The notes beneath the pieces are model-generated. The model did no database searches. It was not told the origin of the DNA and worked only from the letters and a program-made list of their open reading frames with translations. A stretch of DNA of 10,552 nt from Parcubacteria group bacterium GW2011_GWA2_47_7 (GTDB lineage Bacteria > Patescibacteriota > Minisyncoccia > Phycocordibacterales > UBA6899), in contig LCOM01000053.1 of the NCBI GenBank assembly GCA_000999395.1, forward strand, positions 1 to 10,552, written 5' to 3'. This document shows positions 6,542 to 10,552 of the stretch, piece by piece. Positions within the stretch are counted from its first letter, which is position 1, and the number at the start of each line of letters is the position of its first letter. A program made the translations under genes and the position numbers.

Positions 6542-9500
6542 GGTGCAAGCACAAAGATTTCGATGTGGAACTCATCAGCGGCGACGACAACCGTTTTGGG
6601 AAGTGGATCGCTCTATTCAGAGGATCATGCGACGACCGATGGATTGCTCTATATATGGGGTGCGTACACTAGAACAAGTGGAACGGATTATTGGAGTTAT
6701 GAGAGAGATTTTGACGGAACTATCCTCTCGGGAGGAAATCGCCGGCAGGCAAATATCCGCTTTGCGACGAGTGCTGCGGCAACTATTTCCGGAACCGGCG
6801 CTCTTGAGGTAGTGGGTGCGTCCACGGCATCAACAACCCTTGATGTGATGTCTGTTGGAACAACGTATGCGCTGAATATTTCAGGTGGTTCGACGACGAT
6901 GCGTTACCTCAATGTGCGCAGTGCGGATACGAATGGTTTGAATTTTACGGGAACGCCGGTCGTAAACGCAATGAATGATGCCGATTTTCTACTCTCAGTC
7001 GAGGGGGGGAGTATGATTACAGTTGCCGGAACAACGATAAACGCAAATGCACTCAAAATCTTTGATCGAAATTATTTCAGCACATCGACGGGTATCACAT
7101 CTGGTTATAACGTGAAAGCGACAGGTGTCTCCGCTTCTATCTGGCGTTATGCCGGAGACCCGGAGGTCTATGGAAATTATTTTGGTGAAGCGCACGATTC
7201 CGACCCTGGAGGCGATCCTGGGTACATCGTATGGGATGATTCTGCTGCACAGATCAATATATCCGGAAATGTGTATAGCGATGAGGGGTCAACGCCGATA
7301 GGTGGGCCGACGTGTAACGGTGTCACACAGAATGTGCGCCTGAAGGTGCAAGGTGGTGGTTCGTATACTTCGGCCTGTGACGGAACAACTGGTGCATTTT
7401 CGATATCCACCATTGTATTTAATCCGGGGGATACGCTGACGCTCTATCTTGATACGAATGGCGGAGCAAAAGCAGCGAACATTTCGGTCGACCCGACCAC
7501 CAACATTGCAAATATGCATCTGTATCAGAATCGCGTCATCGTGCGTCACGAGCAGCTCAATCCGATGACTATTGTCGCCATGAATCAGTATGATAGTGGA
7601 CAAGACCCTGACATCCCATTTACTGCGACAGCCGGTTCACCTAATACGCTCATACTACCCGCAAATACTAAACTTATCGTTTGGACGAGCAAGACATTTG
7701 CCCCAGGAGGGAACGTTACTATTCACGGAAATACGGGGAGTGGAATTGATGGCTCAGTTGAATTATATGCGACGTCGACATGGAGTTCTGCTGGTACGGA
7801 GACGCACACACTTGCAGGAAAGTTTCTCGCACAGAGCGGGGCATCCCTCTCACCGGCCAATTCAACATTCGTCTTCAACGCAACAACGACAGGAAAATCT
7901 ATTGCCGCGTCTTCGTCGCTCACGTTTTATGATCTGACTTTTAGTGGTGCGGCCGGTGGCTGGGATATCGATGGTGTCGGAACATCATCGAATGATGTAT
8001 CGATCACGGCGGGTACCGTCACACTACCCTCCGGTGTGATGGCAGTTAGTGGAACGTTTGATGCGAATGGGGGAACGTTTGCACATAATTCGGGAACACT
8101 ACGTTTTACATCAACTGCTTCCGGAAAAAATATTCGCGCTTCTGGCTCGTCCTTTTATGCACTAGAATTTCGTGGCGCAGGCGGCGGGTGGACATTCCTC
8201 GACAGCAATGCAACAGCAACCGCAAGCGTTGTGATTACCGCAGGGACGCCGATACTCCCGACAGGCACGCTTGCCGTTGGGACGGATTTTGATAATCAGA
8301 GTGGCTCGTTCACTGCAAATGGTGGAACAATCAAATTGACCGCGACGTCGACCGGGCGCATCATTCGTGCAAATGGGTCGTCTTTTAGTAACATCACTAT
8401 TCCGAATAACGGGTGGTTTACCTTTGCGGATGTGAATGCAACGGCGACCGGTGACGTCTACTTCTTATCGGGCTCAACGACCTTACCGCTGTCCAACTTC
8501 GTTATCGGTGGCAATTTTACTGGGACGAGTACTATCGCTGCCGGTACGTCGACCGTGACCTTTAATCCGTCATCGGGGACAAAAAATCTCTTTTTTGGAA
8601 CCTCGACACTCTATAATGTAAATGTGTTGGGAACTGGTGGAGCAACCGTAAATATTACTACGCATGCAACGGCGACAAACGCTTTTACCTTAACGAGCGG
8701 TAATTTCACGCTGGCGTCAGGGAAATCACTTGCGGTTGGTGGTGTGTTTACCAATCTTGTGGGGGGTGGGGCGACGACATGGGCAGGCTCCACGCTTTCG
8801 CTCTACTCGGGGACAAGCTATTCCATCAACACAAAGTCAGTTGGCGGTGATACATATGGCACATTAAAACTGGCTGCAAATAATAACATTCGAAGTTGGA
8901 ATTCTTCTGCAATATCATACGAAATACCGACGAACGCATCACTCTATTCACAAAATCATGCTGCTGTGTCTGGATCTCTCAATATTTATGGAGCATACAC
9001 GCGCACCTCAGGTACGGATTATTGGAGTTATGCTACGGATTTCGACGGAGTGGCGCTGGGGGGAAGTTCTCGTCAGGCAAATGTTAAATTTGATGCTGGT
9101 GCGACGGCGGTCTTTAGTACAAATTCAACTTTGCAGATGATAGGTATCGCCACCGCATCGACAACAATTGACCGAATCTCGAGCGGAAGCTATGGCCTTG
9201 CCATTGATTCTTCGACCCTGAATGCAAATTACTATCAACTGAGAAATCTGAATTCTACTGGACTTCATCTCACCGGGACAACGACGCTTACTTCATTCGG
9301 TAATGGAGACTTCGAGCTTGCGGCAAATAGTGGAAGCTTGATCACCATCGCATCAACGACGATAGATCAGAATGCCTCTGCGCAGTATTATTTCAATCGT
9401 TTTGCAACCTCAACTGGAATTTCAGGATTCAATGTCAGCGTCGATGGAACAACGCTGAATTCCATTCAGTTTTCAAGTGTGAATGGCAACATTGCCAGTG

Positions 9501-10552
9501 AAGCGTTCGATGATGATGGGGTTGATGATTGCGGTTCGATTCGCTGGCCAGATAGCCTGTGTCTTATTGTGGATCAAAGTGTATACCGTTGGCGTAACGA
9601 TGATGGGGCAGAAGGCGTACCGTCTTCCGAGTGGTATAATGCGAGCTGGTCTCGCCGGCAGCGGGTTCGTATCACCAACAATTCGACTTCTACCGTCACG
9701 AACGCACAAGTGAAGATAAGTGTTCCCTATGATGCCGATATCCAAAGTAACTGGAATGACCTACGATTTACCGATTCGTCGGGAACAACATCAATTCCAT
9801 TCTGGGTTGAATCATATACAAGTGGAACATCAACCGTTTGGGTGAAGGTTCCGACACTTACTGCGTCTGCAGTTACTGATGTCTTTATGTATTACGGCAA
9901 CGGAAGTGCCGTGTCAGGTTCAAGCGGTACATCCACCTTTAAATTCTTTGATGATTTTGAGGATAACAATATTACTGAATACTCCGGAAATACGACACTC
10001 TTTGCACCAAGCACATCATTCAATTATGAGCGGACGTACGGACTTGCAGCTTCGTCGGGAAATACTGCGTCTCAGAACACAGACGGTATTTGGCAGTCGT
10101 CTTCTTCGGTGGGCCGTGACACTACCTTCAGATTTTTCCAGTATATTGATATGTCGACCGGAGGAGGAGACGAACCTTGCTTCATGTTTGCAATTCAGTC
10201 TCCAATCACTGCGCATCAAAATTATGGCGTTTGTCTTTCCCCGTTTGGCACTGATAAAGTAACTATTTCAAAAAATGTCGTATATAACGCTAGGAGTGCT
10301 GGGGCTGTAGAGTTGGCGACGACTACGGTGACGTATTCTACCGGTTGGTATCAAACGTCTGTAGACTGGCTGTCGAATAATCAAATAAACGTAACTGTTT
10401 ATGACGGTACTGGTGCAGTCTTCGCGACCACGTCTGTTTCAGATTCAACGTATACAAGTGGTGGAGTAGGTTTTACTTTCTGGGGAATGCATGGAGGCTG
10501 GGACATTCCATCTGCACGCCAGTACATTAGCACCGCACCTTCCGTCAGTTTT
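6254..10552 (+). CDS. Giant modular surface protein, 3' segment (open at window end)
   Basis: Frame 2 has no stop from 6254, just after an in-frame TAG at 6251-6253, to the last base: 1,433 codons checked codon by codon. The first start codon is the GTG at 6404, which has no ribosome binding site and lies within a conserved repeat, so this is a continuation and not an independent gene. It encodes the rest of super-module M2 (to 7243), all of M3 (7250-9556), a short linker containing S-V-Y-R-W-R-N-D-D-G, a DUF2341-type domain (9632-9964) and a concanavalin/LamG-like domain that runs off the window. The six cysteines fall as three local pairs. No C-terminal anchor or sorting motif is seen because the gene does not end here. 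Composition and module content match the two preceding segments, which supports one original gene. The function is probably surface adhesion or carbohydrate/particle binding (inference). Confidence 0.87.
7250..9556 (+). repeat. Super-module M3 (third super-repeat, intact reference copy)
   Basis: Same order as M2: I-N-I-S-G-N-V-Y-S-D-E-G, P-T-C-N-G-V-T-Q-N-V-R, S-A-C-D-G, Y-L-D-T-N-G-G-A-K-A, L-Y-Q-N-R-V-I-V, D-I-P-F, four 76-residue repeats (7961, 8189, 8417, 8645), T-R-T-S-G-T-D-Y-W (Trp codon 9023), S-R-Q-A-N-V-K-F, T-T-I-D (att at 9167), N-A-N-Y-Y-Q-L-R-N-L. Its linker has changed to D-D-D-G-V-D-D-C-G-S-I-R-W-P-D-S-L-C, losing P-G-G and gaining a Cys pair, and it leads into the DUF2341 region instead of another module. 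It is in one frame throughout, so it is the best template for what M1 and M2 have lost. Confidence 0.85.
7961..8872 (+). repeat. Four 76-residue beta repeats in M3, exact 228-nt period
   Basis: Anchors at 7961 (W-D-I-D-G), 8189 (W-T-F-L-D-S-N-A-T-A-T), 8417 (F-T-F-A-D-V-N-A-T-A-T) and 8645 (T-V-N-I-T-T-H-A-T-A-T) are spaced 228, 228 and 228 nt. Each unit continues with I-T-A-G-T-x-x-L-P-x-G or a variant and ends in a G-x-x-I-R-A turn. Exact spacing with strongly diverged sequence implies that length is constrained by the fold, as in a beta-solenoid. It is aligned unit for unit with the last four units of M1. Confidence 0.75.
9632..9964 (+). other. DUF2341-type domain
   Basis: Begins W-Y-N-A-S-W-S-R-R-Q-R-V-R-I-T-N and continues with W-N-D-L-R-F-T-D-S-S-G-T-T, I-P-F-W-V-E-S-Y, S-T-V-W-V-K-V-P-T-L, M-Y-Y-G-N-G-S-A and F-K-F-F-D-D-F-E-D. 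This series (D-L-R-F-T-D, W-V-E, V-W-V-K-V-P, Y-Y-G-N, F-D-D-F) is the signature of DUF2341 as I know it: a beta domain common in large secreted proteins of CPR bacteria and archaea, of unknown function, often followed by a jelly-roll domain. That is also the order here. It is preceded by the S-V-Y-R-W-R-N-D-D-G linker at 9578-9607. Confidence 0.8.
9965..10552 (+). other. Concanavalin A / LamG-like jelly-roll domain, 3'-truncated
   Basis: Follows F-F-D-D-F-E-D directly. Visible strands include T-F-R-F-F-Q-Y-I-D-M, M-F-A-I-Q-S, Y-G-V-C-L-S-P-F, W-Y-Q-T-S-V-D-W, I-N-V-T-V-Y-D-G-T-G and S-G-G-V-G-F-T-F-W-G. The 'W-x-x-x-x-x-W ... V-x-V-Y-D-G-x-G ... G-G-V-G-F' series is typical of concanavalin-like lectin/glucanase folds seen after DUF2341. 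A Cys pair (E-P-C-F, G-V-C-L) is present. A carbohydrate-binding role is plausible but not shown. The gene is still open at the last base. Confidence 0.6.

Larger units (their letters stand above)
4921..7243 (+). repeat. Super-module M2 (second super-repeat)
   Basis: Head I-S-I-S-G-T-V-Y-S-D-A-G, then P-T-C-N-D-V-T-Q-N-V-R and a second Cys (A-A-C-S-S), Y-L-D-T-N-G-G-A-K-A, L-Y-Q-N-R-V-I-V, D-I-P-F, and four repeats anchored at 5638, 5857, 6109 and 6314. It continues with T-R-T-S-G-T-D-Y-W (Trp codon 6692), R-Q-A-N-I-R-F, T-T-L-D (ctt at 6839) and the linker D-S-D-P-G-G-D-P-G-Y-I-V-W-D-D-S. Head to next head is about 2,329 nt. The reading frame changes near 6253 between the third and fourth anchors. 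The head domain resembles carboxypeptidase-regulatory/CNA-B-like beta modules (inference). Confidence 0.8.

Noticed and set aside
2957..8872. CRISPR array or nucleotide tandem repeats
   Set aside because: Repeats are diverged protein-coding units of about 228 nt with no identical short direct repeats and spacers; no cas genes are present.
1..10552. tRNA, rRNA, promoter, terminator, insertion sequence or attachment site
   Set aside because: No cloverleaf, inverted terminal repeats, U-tract hairpins or non-coding gaps were seen; every stretch is explained by the coding frame.

Overview
The whole 10.55 kb window is coding DNA on the + strand. It holds one very large gene for a modular, Thr/Ser/Gly/Asn-rich, presumably extracellular protein, and the gene is open at both window edges. 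About 3,500 codons are visible. There is no start, ribosome binding site, promoter, signal peptide, C-terminal anchor, terminator, RNA gene or intergenic gap. The reading frame breaks twice, near 4510 and near 6253, so the gene appears as three pieces: 2-4510 (frame 2), about 4511-6253 (frame 1) and 6254-10552 (frame 2 again). The third piece is open to the last base and has no stop, so ORF callers that require both ends may miss its 4.3 kb.

Layout of the encoded protein: (a) a beta-sandwich-like domain A1 (2-244); (b) a fibronectin-III/Ig-like domain (245-625); (c) eight short W-x-G-x-x-W repeats of about 49 residues, propeller-like (626-1942); (d) A2, a second copy of A1 (1943-2251); (e) three tandem super-modules, M1 (2261-4914), M2 (4921-7243) and M3 (7250-9556); (f) a DUF2341-type domain (9632-9964); (g) a concanavalin/LamG-like jelly roll running off the end. 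Each super-module has the same order: an 'I-S-G-x-V-Y' head, a series of beta-strand-rich repeats of about 76 residues, an 'R-T-S-G-T-[DE]-Y-W' block, a 'T-T-[IL]-D ... L-R-N-L' block, and an acidic 'D-x-D-P-G-G-x-P-G' linker.

Comparing the super-modules with one another gives most of the information here. Distances between landmarks are nearly constant; for example, the last 76-residue anchor lies exactly 378 nt before the Y-W tryptophan codon in all three. This shows that the break at 4510 coincides with a missing block of about 109-112 nt. The break at 6253 is smaller: about 23 nt missing if the 228-nt period holds, or a 1-nt insertion. The two shifts cancel, so the ancestral gene was most likely one continuous frame. 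The breaks are either real lesions or assembly/consensus errors in a repetitive gene.

Organism: the giant repeat-built secreted protein, the DUF2341 plus jelly-roll end, the 'S-V-Y-R-W-R-N-D-D-G' phrase, standard genetic code and roughly balanced GC suggest a Candidate Phyla Radiation (Patescibacteria/Parcubacteria-like) bacterium, probably from a metagenome. This is inference from family familiarity. A likely role is cell-surface adhesion or host/substrate contact. No enzyme active site was seen.
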